DNA of 64,000 bases from Armigeres subalbatus. Taxonomy: Eukaryota > Arthropoda > Insecta > Diptera > Culicidae. The notes beneath the pieces are model-generated. The model had not been told where the DNA came from and searched no databases. It saw only the letters and a program-made list of their open reading frames with translations. The position numbers were made by a program, and so were the translations under genes. Below are positions 22,386 through 33,640 of the stretch, piece after piece. Numbering within the stretch: position 1 is the first letter of the stretch; every line of letters begins with the position of its first letter. Location of the stretch: the NCBI RefSeq assembly GCF_024139115.2, contig NC_085139.1, forward strand, positions 16,277,284 through 16,341,283, written 5' to 3'.

Positions 22386-24770
22386 CATTCAACTAAAAAG
22401 CTCAAAATAATTTTCTTATCATTTTCTTCTTTGTTTTTGATTACGAGATCCTGCTTGTGAGGAACCAGCACGAACCAGAATCTGAACCCAAGTAGCTGTC
22501 AGCACCGTTGAGACAACGGCGTTGATCAAAGCCGCCACTGCCTTCCTTTCACATTAGACCAAATGGCAAATTTTAGTGCCCCTGTATTTACTTTTATTTT
22601 TATTCCGATGTGCTCCTCTTTCATTGTATGGATTTGTGGAAAAAGAATTCTTTCTTTCAAGAATATGCATAATTTTTGCAGTCTACGCCTGTAAAAATTC
22701 AAATCGAAAATTAAGCTTAACATACACATACTTGAATATTCTGTTTTCTTGCATTTTGCTCTCAAATCGGTTCTTTTGTAAAGTACGGGCCCTGAAAACG
22801 ACCGATTTAACTTTAGTAATGCTTATAAGAATGCACCTTTACAGCCGCTATACAGCAACTAAACGATGCGAAAGTTGAATCTTACGCGAAAATGTCTCCT
22901 GATGCCGATATGACCACCCAATGATTTACCCCGATGGCCACCATCGACGGTATTTCCGTTCCAACCGTTACCGGCGCCAACGCTGATGTGTCCTATCTCC
23001 GTGCTTGTGACGCATAATGGGACTGTTTTGATGTTAAATATTTAATTGATAATCAATATTTTTGGCAAATTTATAAAAACGTTGGCTCTTCATCGGAGTT
23101 CAAATTCAAAATATTTCTTCTTGAAAATCAGAAAAAAATAATTTTGCGTGGAAATGCCTCAACCCTAGAAACTTTGGTACGGGTATTTGATTGCGCAAAG
23201 AAGATTAACTGAAGCAATGAAGTAGAAACCCTTCAGAAATGTACTTTATCATGATTTGCCCACTTTGCAATATCTTATTTGGTCGAGTACAGACCTATTG
23301 AAACCATTCAATTAATGCAAAGAAGAAAGTCTAACTAAAGCTGAGCGGCCTTATAGCAAACATGCTTTAATAAGTAGAACCTCAAGCCTAAGATTCCTCT
23401 AAATTTAAGATACTCACCTTATCATTCCGTTTATCTAAACAGAAGTAATAAGAGCCCCATTTTCTACTGTTAACTCGGTAGAAATAAAAAAAATCCAATT
23501 TCCATCCCAATGACCTTCAACGGTTTTCCCTTTCAAGCTCCACTCCGGAACGAAATGTCCCCTTTCTGGTTCAACTGGGTGCGAGCCAAGCAAAGAATTC
23601 CTAACTCACTGCCAGGAGCTTATCTTATCTCCAACTTTGAGGCAAATCATCTTCCTCCGGTATCGCGCTCTCGTCCATGACGGTTCCACTCTCGACCCAA
23701 TCAACGACCCAACCAAGACAACGCACGTCAATCGTGCTGTAAAACAACAATGTAAATCGGTGGGCATTTGAGATTCGATGAATAAGTTAGGTGCGAACCG
23801 ACTAAGACAGAACGGAGAAGGAGTGTATAGAATATATCAACCCTTCCAATTAAATTTCTCACTTTAATTGCTTTCCTGTCTACAACCTGATATACGTCTG
23901 TGGTTGCTTCACCGAATTGTTCGTCCGTGTGCATGTGTGTTGGTGTGACAATCTCGATGCACTAAAACTCGTCGTCGTCGTCGTCGTCGTTCGTCAAGCG
24001 ATCCCATTTCAAGCCAAGCATTTTTATTCCATTTTGTTGTATGTCGTATTTCTGTCCCAAACTAACTTACCGTTGCCCCCCTCAGTCCCCCAGACGGCAG
24101 TCGTCGTCAGTGGCTCTATCGCCGCTGGTTGGATTGTGTCAACTGAGCCCCCCTCACGCTCCAAACCCCAACCTTCGACCTTCGAATGCCATTTAGAAAA
24201 TCCCTATGAAGACGATCATGTGTGCACTTCATGCAAAATTCAGAAATACACATAAATCTTGTTGATGTAACTCTTTCTCTGTCTATTTCCTATTTTCCTG
24301 TTCCCCTCTCTCCTGCACCCCCATCTGGGAAAAGGGTTTCGTTTTCATGAAAATTGTCCTACTCGGCTCTGCAGTATGTGCAGATCGTTCTCGGTTTCTC
24401 GTTTCACTAGCGTCACACTTTCTGGTTCTTCGTCCGTCCATTGGTTTGGTTGGCCCATATGGGTCATTCCATATCGAATCGTGTAATGGCAGCCGGCTTA
24501 TCAGATTTATTTACACCTCGTCCAGTTGGTGGAGAAAAACATCTGACAGGGAAAATTGTTCAATGTAGAACGGCCAAAGCTATTGTTGAAGATCTTATCA
24601 AGTAAATGTTCAACAATAGGTGAGGATTTTGGTCGTTTAATATTTGAATCATTTGTTCGAGAAACTGCATTTATCAATTTTTCACAATGAATTATCGGCA
24701 GTGGCTGATTTTCATCCCAACGCTTCTCAACTTGTACAAAACCACAAAAAAAAGCTTCCACATCGGTCTT
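22386..24770. other. No gene seen; duplicated again at the window end
   Basis: No coding region is supported. A (CGT)n microsatellite lies at about 23969-23991. Pyrimidine-rich tracts at 24030-24330 might be gene-derived, but no reading frame holds. The whole stretch to about 24626 recurs at 61900-64000 with many small indels. Confidence 0.5.
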
Positions 24771-25610
24771 TCCATGTAAAATCATCATGAAGTATGAGTG
24801 AAGTTTTACGTCCAATTGAAATGGCCATTTCTCTTGGAGGATCAGGAAAAGGATCTGTTTTGCAGAATCATGAAGTGTCGGAAGCAAGATTAACTGATAA
24901 AAAAAAGGTCATTTTCTCAGGTGCATCGGGAATCGGGATACCTGAAGATCCCGGAACATGTCCAACTTCTACAAATTCTCCCAAATGAGCTCCATCGATC
25001 TTCTTTTGAAAAATCATGAAGCTTTAGCTGACGCAAGCGAGGCTTTATAAATGATAAAAAAATGGCTATTTTCCTCGGAGGCACCATTCCAGAAAATTCC
25101 GAAACATGTCCAACTTCTCCAGAAACTATCAGAATAAGCTCCATTGATCTTTATTAGCAACATTATGAAGTTTGAGATCGCAAGGCTTTATAACTGTTCA
25201 ATATCGGTAATTTATCCAACCTATCCAGAAACCCTCAAAATGTACTTTATTGATCTTGTTTTGTATAATCATGGAGTCTGAATTATCGCATGCGAGGCTT
25301 CAAAATAACCATTTTCTCCGGAGGTACTATTTAGGAAGACTCCGCGCCATGTCCAAGTTGTCCAGAAACCATCAAAATGAGCTCCATTGATCTTGTTTTG
25401 CACAATCATGAAGTTTGAGATGTCGCAAGCTAGAGTATATCACTGATAGAAAATGGCCATTTTAGCCGGCGGACCAGGTTTCCTGAACATTCCCAAACAC
25501 GTCCAACTTATCCAAAAACTATCAGGATGGTCTCAATTGATCTTAGTTCGCAAAATAACGAAGTTTGACTTGTCGATCGTTGACTTATAGAAGTGCTAAA
25601 CAAGTATTCC
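24770..25610. repeat. Degenerate ~150-bp tandem satellite, about five units
   Basis: Units share CATGTCCAACTTCTCCAGAA, GAGCTCCATTGATCTT, AATCATGAAGTTTGAG, GCGAGGCTTTATAA and TGGCCATTTTCTC. The CCAAC-type anchors fall near 24960, 25108, 25208, 25351 and 25501, so spacing is mostly 140-150 bp with one unit shortened. Units are diverged, which suggests an old array. Open frames at 24794-25144 are translations of it. Confidence 0.75.
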
Positions 25611-25728
25611 CACTGGTGCCAAAAACCTACCACAGTATAATCGATTGTGAAATGCTGAAGTTATGATTTTTTTAGTGATTATATGAAAGCGTGAATCTTA
25701 CATTCAGGCTTTGAGGGTTGACAACCCA

Positions 25729-26910
25729 TCACATCACGTCCCCGATTTTCTCAACTCCTTTACCAGCACCCCACTTCCAACCTTGGTGCTTGGCGTAGAC
25801 GAGGTCATTCCGACTGAAAAATCTGTGTTGCTTACTGTCGGCTGGAATTGGCGCTGAGTTTCGTACCGGCGAAGGACGCAGAAGATCGAGACGCGTGCAT
25901 ATTTTTCGTTCGAACCTGACATCGGATGGCGACTTCTGGTCGGGTGCTCCGGTTAGGCGTGCTCCGGTACGAGAGCAAAAAAATGTTAAGAGCTTGCTGT
26001 ATCGATCCTCTTCCCTCTCAAATTTTCTTAACACCTTAACTTATCGAAGGTGTCCACAAACCGCTCCGCTTGGCCATTCGTTTGTGTATGGAAAGGAGCC
26101 GTTCTTAGGTGTTCGATGCCGTTAGATGCGCATAAATCTGCAAATTCGGCACTGGTGAACTGGATACCGTTGTCATTGACCAATATTTTTGGCATACCCA
26201 GTCGAGTAAACAATCCGCGAAGGATGTTGATGTTGATGGTCACTGCCGATGTGATACAGTTGGTTTGAACGATATTAGGCCACTTCGAGAATGAGCCTAC
26301 GATTATGTGGTAGTACTTGCCTTCGATCGGACAAGCGGGGTCAATGTGGACATGTTGCCATGGAACATGTTGACTTTGGCCACGGCACCGGTGGAGAGTG
26401 AAGAGGTGATTTGGCCACTGATGCTCATTGTTGGCATGTCGTTACGAAGTTCACGATGTCTACATCCAAACTGGACCAGTAGACATAGCTCCCGGCAAGG
26501 GCCTTTATTCGCTACATGCCAGAATGAGAACGATCATGTTGGTCAAGACATCACTTGCGTTGTAGCGATGGAATGACGAGCCTTTCGGCAAACAAGATGC
26601 ACCCATCTACCACGGAGAGCAATTTAGGTTTGGCTTGGAATCGTTGGATGTCGTATCCCGGAAGTTCGAACTGGGGTCGACCGGGTTGTACGTGATGGTA
26701 AACTGTTCGGAACAGAAGGTCTGCTAAGGTGCTTTGTGCGACGGTTCTGAAATTGAGAAGGAAAACTTTAACCGCATTAGACACTGCTGACCTGAGATCC
26801 CCTTCCAAATTGAGACGCGTGATAACACAACCCGCATCGGGCTTGACATGCTGGTTGATCAATTGCGAGAGCAGGCCTGCATTGACAAACTTGTGAGTCG
26901 GCACTCAGTA
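25729..26910 (-). pseudogene. Gypsy integrase remnant
   Basis: The first part (26904-26551) carries PGYDIQRFQAKPKLLSVVDG and ILFAERLVIP, the pre-integrase segment. The core includes GLFTRLGMPKILVNDNGIQF, with the second catalytic aspartate, then TSAEFADLCASNGIEHLRTA and PFHTQTNGQAERFVDTF with the glutamate of NGxAER. The C-terminal part reads PDQKSPSDVRFERKICTRLD and FSRNDLVYAKHQGWKWGAGK. Several frame changes break the domain; the adjoining open frames lie at 26028-26243 and 25729-26034. Confidence 0.85.
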
Positions 26911-26982
26911 CCGAGTACCAAGTGCAAAATGAAACGTTGAAGGCTATGCCGGTACACCCTTCTTGGAACCGAAAAATGCCCG

Positions 26983-27083
26983 AGCAGCACAAATCAGACG
27001 TAACTGGTTACAGCAACTTGATTGTTACTGAATCTGGTCGCATATCAGTTGCAGTAACCTATATGTCAAATATGAGTGCTGCT
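26983..27083. repeat. ~100-bp inverted-repeat element inside the gypsy remnant
   Basis: Ends AGCAGCAC (26983) and GTGCTGCT (27083) are inverted copies, and an inner pair GGTTACAGCAACT / AGTTGCAGTAACC extends the foldback with one mismatch. It lies between the RNase H and integrase relics. No clear target duplication could be defined. A small MITE is likely, but a chance fold cannot be excluded. Confidence 0.45.
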
Positions 27084-27099
27084 AGGGTGCTGTTGATCG

Positions 27100-27830
27100 G
27101 TTTGTAATCAGAAATGCCGCCCGAAAAGCATCGTATGAATCTTCGTGATGGCGAAGACGATGGCCAGACCTTTTCGATCCGGTTGACTATAACTTTGCTC
27201 GGCCTTCGTGACGGTGCCGTCAGGGAGCTTGTGGCTGATCGTTGCGTCTAGACCAACAGAAGAAGCGCCGGTGGACACTATAATATCCCGCATTGGGTTG
27301 GTATCTAGTAAGAAGTAGATCCGAAGAAAGAATTCACTTGAATTAGTTAAACGCTGTCTGGCACTTTGGAGTTCATTGGAATTTTGCCTCAGCCTTGAGA
27401 AGATTGTCGAGCGGATGCCGTAGCTTGTGCATATTGGAGACCAACTTGCCTCAATGGCCCACAAGAATGCGCCCAAATGGCCCTTGTTGTAATGGCCCCC
27501 AAAAAAGAGCGCGTTTCAGACACATTTGTAGGATGCGGCAGCTTCATAATTGCCTTGATCTTAACCGGATCTGGACGTAACCCTTGACCAGCAATGACGT
27601 GATTTACGTACTTTACTTGCTGCTTGAGAAATGTGCACTTCTGAGGACAAATTGTGGAGACAAAATCTTGTTTCAAAGTGGCCCGTTGATTGCGATCGTG
27701 TTCTTCCTTCGTAGGAACGTTGGGGAAGTCGACTTGAGAGCTGCGGTAGGCCCAGAAGACCCAGATACTTGGCAGCAGGTGGTGTCTGTAGGTACAGTCC
27801 AGAGGTTGGCACCGGCACATATTCGTTCAC
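27100..27830 (-). pseudogene. Gypsy RT C-terminal part and RNase H remnant
   Basis: The RT thumb/connection reads VPTKEEHDRNQRATLKQDF, PQKCTFLKQQVKYVNHVIAG and QGLRPDPVKIKAIMKLPHPT with NVSETRSFLGAI. This is the conserved end of gypsy RT; the upstream YxDD region is lost. RNase H follows: VSTGASSVGLDATISHKLPD, where relatives have DASSVG so the first aspartate is lost, then KAEQSYSQPDRKGLAIVFAI and HTMLFGRHF. A short deletion joins LPDGTV directly to TKAEQSYS. Confidence 0.8.
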
Positions 27831-27869
27831 ATCGTGTAGCAGTTTTTTTTTTCACTGTAGCTGGCGAAC

Positions 27870-28325
27870 GGGCTAGACTTCCTATTTTCTGCCAACTCTC
27901 CCTGCTGATAACAGCGATGTCGGAAGCGATGCCAAATTTTCGATCCGAAAGACCAACGGAGAAACCACTCCAGTTGATATTTCCCGTTTCTTGCGTTTGT
28001 TTACAGGTTTCCGGGACTTTGCACTGTCGCATAACCCTTCATGGTGTCCAAATTGGCCGCAGTCGGAGTATTTGTGGTTTATATAACTGCAGTCCCGAAT
28101 AAAATACAATACACCGCAGAGCCTACACGGATAATTTGGCTTCTTGGCGGTGGCATCGAAAAAAGTTCTGACGATTCCCTCTCTTGCTTGACAAATTGTT
28201 TAACATCAAACTTCGGTCTGTCGTGGGTCAGGTTTAAAAGGCGCTGACACTCATCAGAGAATTGCTCTAATGGGACGTCGTTGTTGTCCTCCATTTTAGT
28301 CGGGTGCGGATCTTGAAGGATCATT
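27870..28325 (-). pseudogene. Gypsy gag and protease remnants
   Basis: The upstream frame has FSDECQRLLNLTHDRPKFDV and KQFVKQERESSE, a gag-like segment. Next comes YSDCGQFGHHEGLCDSAKSR, a CCHC zinc knuckle whose first cysteine position reads as tyrosine. Then AVISRESWQKIGS and SPATVKKKTATRCERI, which match the part after the active site of gypsy aspartic proteases. The active-site triplet itself is not recognisable. Frames change several times. Confidence 0.65.
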
Positions 28326-29326
28326 CTCCATGCAAAAAAAAAAGTTCATGAACTCGGAAACTAACGAGATCACGGTGTATTTTGAGTCACGGTTTTGGGA
28401 ACAATAGTCAAGTTTCCTGGAACATTCAGCAAAACATGACTGGTGTTCCCGAACTCATGACATAAATCACAGTGTATTTCTGCTGGTTCACGAATCCGGG
28501 AACGCCTTTTTCGCGAGTCCGATTTCAGGCCGCACACGTAGAACCAAGCCAGGAAAAGAAAAAGTTCTTCTACTACACTAAAACAGTTGACATCCAACAC
28601 ATAATCAAGTCACCAGTCCTTTACAAATTTCGACTCTCAGTGTCAGCACTAGATTCTGCAGCATGACGTCACGAATGAATTCGGTCCTCGTCGAGTGAAC
28701 TTTTTTGACAGTTCAGTAGTGTAGGGACGGATTGAGATGGGTATAATAAAATATATGGATTGAATTGAATAAGAGGGCATATACATTGGTCATGAGAACC
28801 AGATGCGAGAGTGACAGATTAACGAAGTCAGATTTCAGTTTTGTGATGTATTTCGCGGGAAGTAGTAGTGCTCACGAGCTGCTGCAGATCAAGCAGCAGC
28901 TGGAGTCGGCTGATTCGGATGCAGCCGTCTCCTCCGAACACGACAATGGCCAAGTCAGTACATTGTGATTAGTGGCGCTCCCGAAATGACAAGCTCAGTC
29001 ACGGTAAAGCGTGGAAAAAGGAAAAAATCCAAAATCGCGTGTGCTTGTTTGGTTGAAAAAGAAGTGCACGGAAAAAGATTTTTTTTTTGAAAGTTTTCGT
29101 TCGTGACATTAGTGACACTGAAAAAAATGTTTGCAAAATAGAATGTGTGCCATTAAAGAAAATTCGCTTAACTTTTCAATAGGACCTAAGTAACCGGAGT
29201 AACTTTTTTCTGGTACTTGTAAGTTAGTCGAGACACATTATTTTTATAATTTGTATATCGTATGGAGAAGAAAAATGGAGAAAGAAGAAGGAATTTTAGT
29301 GAGCACTTATGAAATTTGTTGATTGC
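28326..29326. other. No gene seen
   Basis: No coding region is supported. Contains one copy of the short three-copy motif described below (28658-28720) and an A/T-rich tract at 29050-29320 before the second LINE copy. Confidence 0.45.
28658..28720 (+). repeat. Three-copy motif with TGACGTCA, copy 1
   Basis: GCAGCATGACGTCACGAATG is followed by AATTCGGTCCTCGTC and, after a few bases, TTTTTTGACAGTTCAGTAGT. The same order is found at 46000-46063 (minus strand) and 51834-51892 (plus strand). This copy lacks the coding-like tail of the other two. Confidence 0.7.
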
Positions 29327-29510
29327 ATCGATTTTACATTGAGGCTTGATAATCCCTCCCCAGGCCATCTGCGAGTTGTGGGGCTTGCCTAGGATGTGGT
29401 GGGGTTTGACAGTGGGCCCTGTTAAACCTCTATAAAAAGCTGCATGTATCCGCAAGTAGGCCCCACCAAAGCGACCGTGTGCCGCTCAAAGCGCACAAGC
29501 CCATGTCCTG

Positions 29511-30435
29511 GTGTTAGGTGGGACGCTAAACAGCCCTGACACGACGGCCTCCCACAAGACAAGAGGTTTGCGCAGGCTCAATAAGCCGCCTGGAAAACCA
29601 ATCATTACGAACAATACAAGATATAATGCGACTCGATATAATCGGCAAAGACCTAGGCGACGAATACAGGATCACGATTGGAAGCTTGGAACATGGAATT
29701 GTAAGTCGCTAGGTTTCGCAGGTTGCGACAGGATGATCTACGATGAATTACCTCCCCGCAACTTCGACGTCGTGGCGCTGCAGGAGATTTGCTGGACAGG
29801 ACAGAAAGCGTGGAAAAGCGGACATCGAGCGACTACCTTCTACCAAAGCTGTGGTTCCCAGCTGGGAACCGGCTTCATAGTGCTGGGTAAGATGCGCCAA
29901 CGCGTGATTGGGTGGCAGCCAATCAACGCAAGGATGTGCAAGCTGAGGATTAAAGGCCGTTTCTTCAACTATAGCATCATAGCATCGTGCACTGCCCACA
30001 CGAAGGGAGACCGACGACGAGAAAGAAGCGTTCTATGCACAGCTGGAGCAGACATACGATGGATGCCCACTGCGGGACGTCAAAATCGTCATCGGTGACA
30101 TGAACGCACAGGTAGGAAGGGAGGAAATGTATAGACCGGTCATCGGACCGGATAGTCTGCACACCGTATCGAATGACAACGGCCAACGATGCATAAACTT
30201 CGCAGCCTCCCGCGGAATGGTAGTCGGAAGCACTTTCTTTTCCCGCAAAAATATCCACAAGGCCACATGGAGATCACCTAACCAAGAAACGGAAAACCAA
30301 ATCGACCACGTTGTAATCGACGGTAAATTCTTCTCCGACATCACGAACGTCCGCACTTACCGCAGTGCGAATATTGAATCCGACCACTACCTCGTTGCAG
30401 TATGCCTGCACTCAAAACTCTCGACGGTGTACAAC
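29511..30435 (+). pseudogene. RTE-like endonuclease domain, copy 2
   Basis: An open frame from 29511 covers KLGTWNCKSL, VALQEICWTG and up to about 29990. Near 29985-30015 a small duplication and a two-base loss relative to copy 1 shift the frame. The domain continues from 30100 as MNAQVGREE, GVQ-free linker, IHKATWRSPNQETENQIDHV and IESDHYLVAV. All catalytic segments of the APE-like endonuclease are therefore present, but in two frames. The first methionine at 29511 is a weak start choice. Confidence 0.8.
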
Positions 30436-32598
30436 ACGCGTCGAAGTTGGACGCCGCGGCTTAACATTGGGCGGCTACAAGACGGTAGACTAGCCCAAGA
30501 ATGCGCGCAGCAGCTGGAAGTGGCACTTCCAACGGAAGAGCAGCTAGGCGCAGCGTCTCTTGAAGATGGCTGGAGAGATATTCGATCCGCCATTGGTAGC
30601 ACCGCAACCGCTGCACTTGACACGGTGCCCCCGGATCAGAGAAACGACTGGTATGGCGGCGAATGTGAGCAGTTAGTGGAAGAGAAGAATGCAGCATGGG
30701 CGAGATTGCTGCAACACCGCACGAGGGCGAACGAGGCACGATATAAACAGGCGCGGAACAGACAAAACTCGACTTTCCGGAGGAAAAAGCGCCAGCAGGA
30801 AGATCGAGACCGTGAAGAGATGGAGCAACTGTACCGCGCTAATTACACACGAAAGCTCTATGAGAAGTTGAACCGTTCACGTAAGGGCCACGTGCCACAG
30901 CCTGATATGTGCAAGGACATAAACGGGAACCTTCTTACGAACGAGCGTGAGGTGATCCAAAGGTGGCGGCAGCACTACGAAGAACACCTGAATGACGATG
31001 TGGCAGACGAAGATGGCGGTATGGTGATGGACCTGGGAGAACGCGCGCAGAACATAATTTTACCGGCTCCGGATCTCCAGGAAATCCAGGAGGAGATTGG
31101 CCGGCTGAAGAACAACAAAGCCCCTGGAGTTGACCAACTACCAGGAGAGCTATTTAAACACGGTGGTGAAGCACTGGCTAGAGCGCTGCACTGGATCATT
31201 ACCAAGGTTTGGGAGGAGGAAGTTTTGCCGCAGGAGTGGATGGAAGGTGTCGTGTGTCCCATCTACAAAAAGGGCGATAAGCTGGATTGTAGCAACTACC
31301 ACGCAATCACATTGCTGAACGCCGCCTACAAGGTACTCTCCCAAATTTTATGCCGTCGACTAGCACCAATTGCAAGGGAGTTCGTGGGGCAGTACCAGGC
31401 GGGTTTTATGGGCGAACGCTCCACCACGGACCAGGTGTTCGCCATTCGCCAAGTACTGCAGAAATGCCGCGAATACAACGTGCCCACACATCATCTATTC
31501 ATCGACTTCAAAGCCGCATATGATACAATCGATCGGGACCAGCTATGGCAGCTAATGCACGAACACGGTTTTCCGGATAAACTGACACGGTTGATCAAAG
31601 CGACGATGGATCGGGTGATGTGCGTAGTTCGAGTTTCAGGGCATTCTCGAGTCCTTTCGAAACCCGCAGAGGGTTACGGCAAGGTGATGGTCTTTCGTGT
31701 CTGCTATTCAACATCGCTTTGGAAGGGGTAATACGAAGAGCAGGGATTAACACGAGTGGTACAATTTTCAATAAGTCCGTCCAGCTATTTGGCTTCGCCG
31801 ACAACATAGATATTATGACACGTAACTTTGAGAAGATGGAGGAAGCCTACATCAGACTGAAGAGGGAAGCTAAGCGGACTAGTCATCAACACGTCGAAGA
31901 CAAAGTACATGATAGGAAGAGGTTCAAAAGACGACAATGTGAGCCACCCACCGCGAGTTTGCATCGGTGGTGACAAAATCGAGGTGGTAGAAGAATTTGT
32001 GTACTTGGGCTCACTGGTGACTGCCGAAAATGACACCAGCAGAGAAATTCGGAGACGCATAGTGGCTGGAAATCGTACGTATTTTGGACTCCGCAAGACG
32101 CTCCGATCGAATAGAGTTCGCCGCCGTACCAAACTGACAATCTACAAAACGCTCATAAGACCGGTAGTCCTCTACGGACACGAGACCTGGGCAATGCTCG
32201 TGGAGGACCAACGCGCACTTGGAATTTTCGAAAGGAAAGTGCTGCGTACCATCTATGGTGGGGTGCAGATGGCGGACGGTACGTGGAGGAGGCGAATGAA
32301 TCACGAGTTGCATCAGCTGCTGGGAGAACCATCCATCGTTCACACCGCGAAAATCGGACGACTGCGGTGGGCCGGCCACGTAGCCAGAATGTCGGACAGT
32401 AACCCGGTGAAAATGGTTCTCGACAACGATCCGACGGGCACAAGAAGGCGAGGTGCGCAACGGGCAAGGTGGATCGATCAGTTGGAAGATGACTTGCGGA
32501 TCCTCCGTAGACTGCGTGGTTGGCGACGTGTAGCCATGGACCGAGCCGAATGGAGAAGACTCTTATATACCGCACAGGCCACTTCGGCCTTAGTCTGA
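30436..32598 (+). pseudogene. RTE-like linker and reverse transcriptase, copy 2
   Basis: The linker and first half of the RT are open in one frame to 31731. They include RQNSTFRRKKRQQEDRD (absent from copy 1), PLPQ-free linker, YHAITLLNAAYKVLSQIL and motif A LFIDFKAAYDTIDR. Motif B RRGLRQGDGLSCLLFNIALE starts in a different frame, exactly as in copy 1. Motif C reads GFADNIDIM, so the second aspartate is replaced by asparagine. A five-base loss near 31876 shifts the frame again, and the tail (ETWAMLVEDQRALGIFERKV, RWAGHVARMSD) runs to a stop at 32596-32598. Confidence 0.85.
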
Positions 32599-32649
32599 AT
32601 AAATAAAATAAATAATCGATTTTACATAACACAATTTTCCGAGATGTAA

Positions 32650-32775
32650 TCCCTAATAGGGTAAGCAATCATTCCCCCGAGAGGGTATATTCAATAAAGT
32701 AAACAGTCATTCCCCCGAGAGGGTATCCCTGATAGGGTAACCAATCATTCCTCCGAGAGGGTATCTATGTAGAAC
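32650..32775. repeat. 38-bp tandem repeat, three units
   Basis: The segment CATTCCCCCGAGAGGGTAT occurs at 32670, 32708 and (one change) 32746, exactly 38 bp apart. CCGAGAGGG contains a short palindromic CCxxxxGG core. Confidence 0.85.
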
Positions 32776-33165
32776 ATGTAAGCAAAGAGTTGCGTAGAAT
32801 ACTGTTGAATTTTTTTCCGATTTTGATTTAAGATTGATGTTCTAGAGCCTGGTAGCTCTTTGATTTGAGATCAATGTTAGAAAATGTAAACAAACAGTGA
32901 GAAAAAGTAAGGAGAGAGTTGCGTATAATGTTGTTGGTGATTTTTTTTTATGCAAGATTAATGCTCTGAAGCCTGGTAAGCTCTATCCATGACTGCATTC
33001 CGAGATCAATGGATGACTTGAGTACAGTGTTAGAAAATGTAAACGAAGAGTGAAAACAAGTAAGGAAAGAGTTGCGTAGAGTATTGTTGGTGACTTTTGT
33101 CTGATTTTGATGCTAGATTGATGTTCTGAAGCCTGGTAAGCTCTATCAATGACTGACTACTCACT
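32776..33165. repeat. ~130-150-bp tandem repeat, three units
   Basis: GTAAGxAxAGAGTTGCGTA recurs near 32780, 32908 and 33060. Each is followed by a T-rich tract, AAGATTGATGTTCT-like sequence, and GCCTGGTAAGCTCT. The second and third units contain GATCAATG segments of different length, which explains the uneven spacing. Confidence 0.75.
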
Positions 33166-33640
33166 TTATAACGGATAGACAATATTGAAGGGATCATCGA
33201 GATAAAGAGAGATCGAGGAATGGAAGGAAAATTGAAGTAAGTACTAGATCAAAAAAGCTCGTTGCTATGAAAAACGACAACAAAACAATTGTCATTCCTT
33301 GTTTTTAATGTGTTTATTATTTTTCAAATATGGTCTAGTAGCCTAGAAATTTGAATATATCGACATAGGGAGAGAGAATTCTGAACAAAATTTACCATAA
33401 CACATCGAGGTAGAGAGATATCGTGATAGGGAGGTTTTCGAAATGTAGAAAGGCAAAATGTATGTATTGTGCGTTGCAGCAAAATTACAACTTCAGTGAT
33501 CATTTTCCAATGCTCTCATAGATGTGTAAAATTTATCCGCAGTACAAATAGCACGTGCTAACAAAGCAATCAATCCACCACGTGGCGGCCGAATTTTAAA
33601 AATATCAAAGTAGCTTTGTTCCTAGAGGTATGTTTTCCTT
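33166..33640. other. No gene seen
   Basis: A/T-rich sequence without supported coding regions. Short GAGATCGAGG / GAGGTAGAGAGATATCG motifs recur but do not form a clear array. Confidence 0.4.

Larger units (their letters stand above)
19135..24626 (+). repeat. Segmental duplication, copy A
   Basis: This block, starting inside the BEL RNase H and running through the integrase, the foldback MITE, the LINE fragment and non-repetitive sequence, recurs in the same order and orientation at 58790-64000. The shared MITE at the same integrase codon shows that the copying came after that insertion. Copy B is about 5% shorter, mostly through one- to three-base losses. Confidence 0.9.
25729..28325 (-). 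mobile_element. Ty3/gypsy LTR retrotransposon, decayed and internally deleted
   Basis: On the minus strand, from 28325 down to 25729, there are gag, protease, partial RT, RNase H and integrase relics in the Ty3/gypsy order. Most of the RT palm is missing, so the element is internally deleted. No LTR could be recognised. A small inverted-repeat element lies inside it at 26983-27083. The Mag-like lineage is a guess. Confidence 0.8.
29340..32614 (+). mobile_element. RTE-like non-LTR retrotransposon, copy 2
   Basis: A near-complete sister of copy 1, flanked by the perfect 13-bp target-site duplication ATCGATTTTACAT (29327-29339 and 32615-32627). It ends in AATAAATAAAATAAATA. It has the same orientation as copy 1, 16 kb away. 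The 5' region (about 29343-29510) is a non-coding leader shared with copy 1. Confidence 0.93.

Noticed and set aside
25729..28325. Intact gypsy provirus with envelope
   Set aside because: No env-like frame and no LTR pair were seen; RT is largely deleted.
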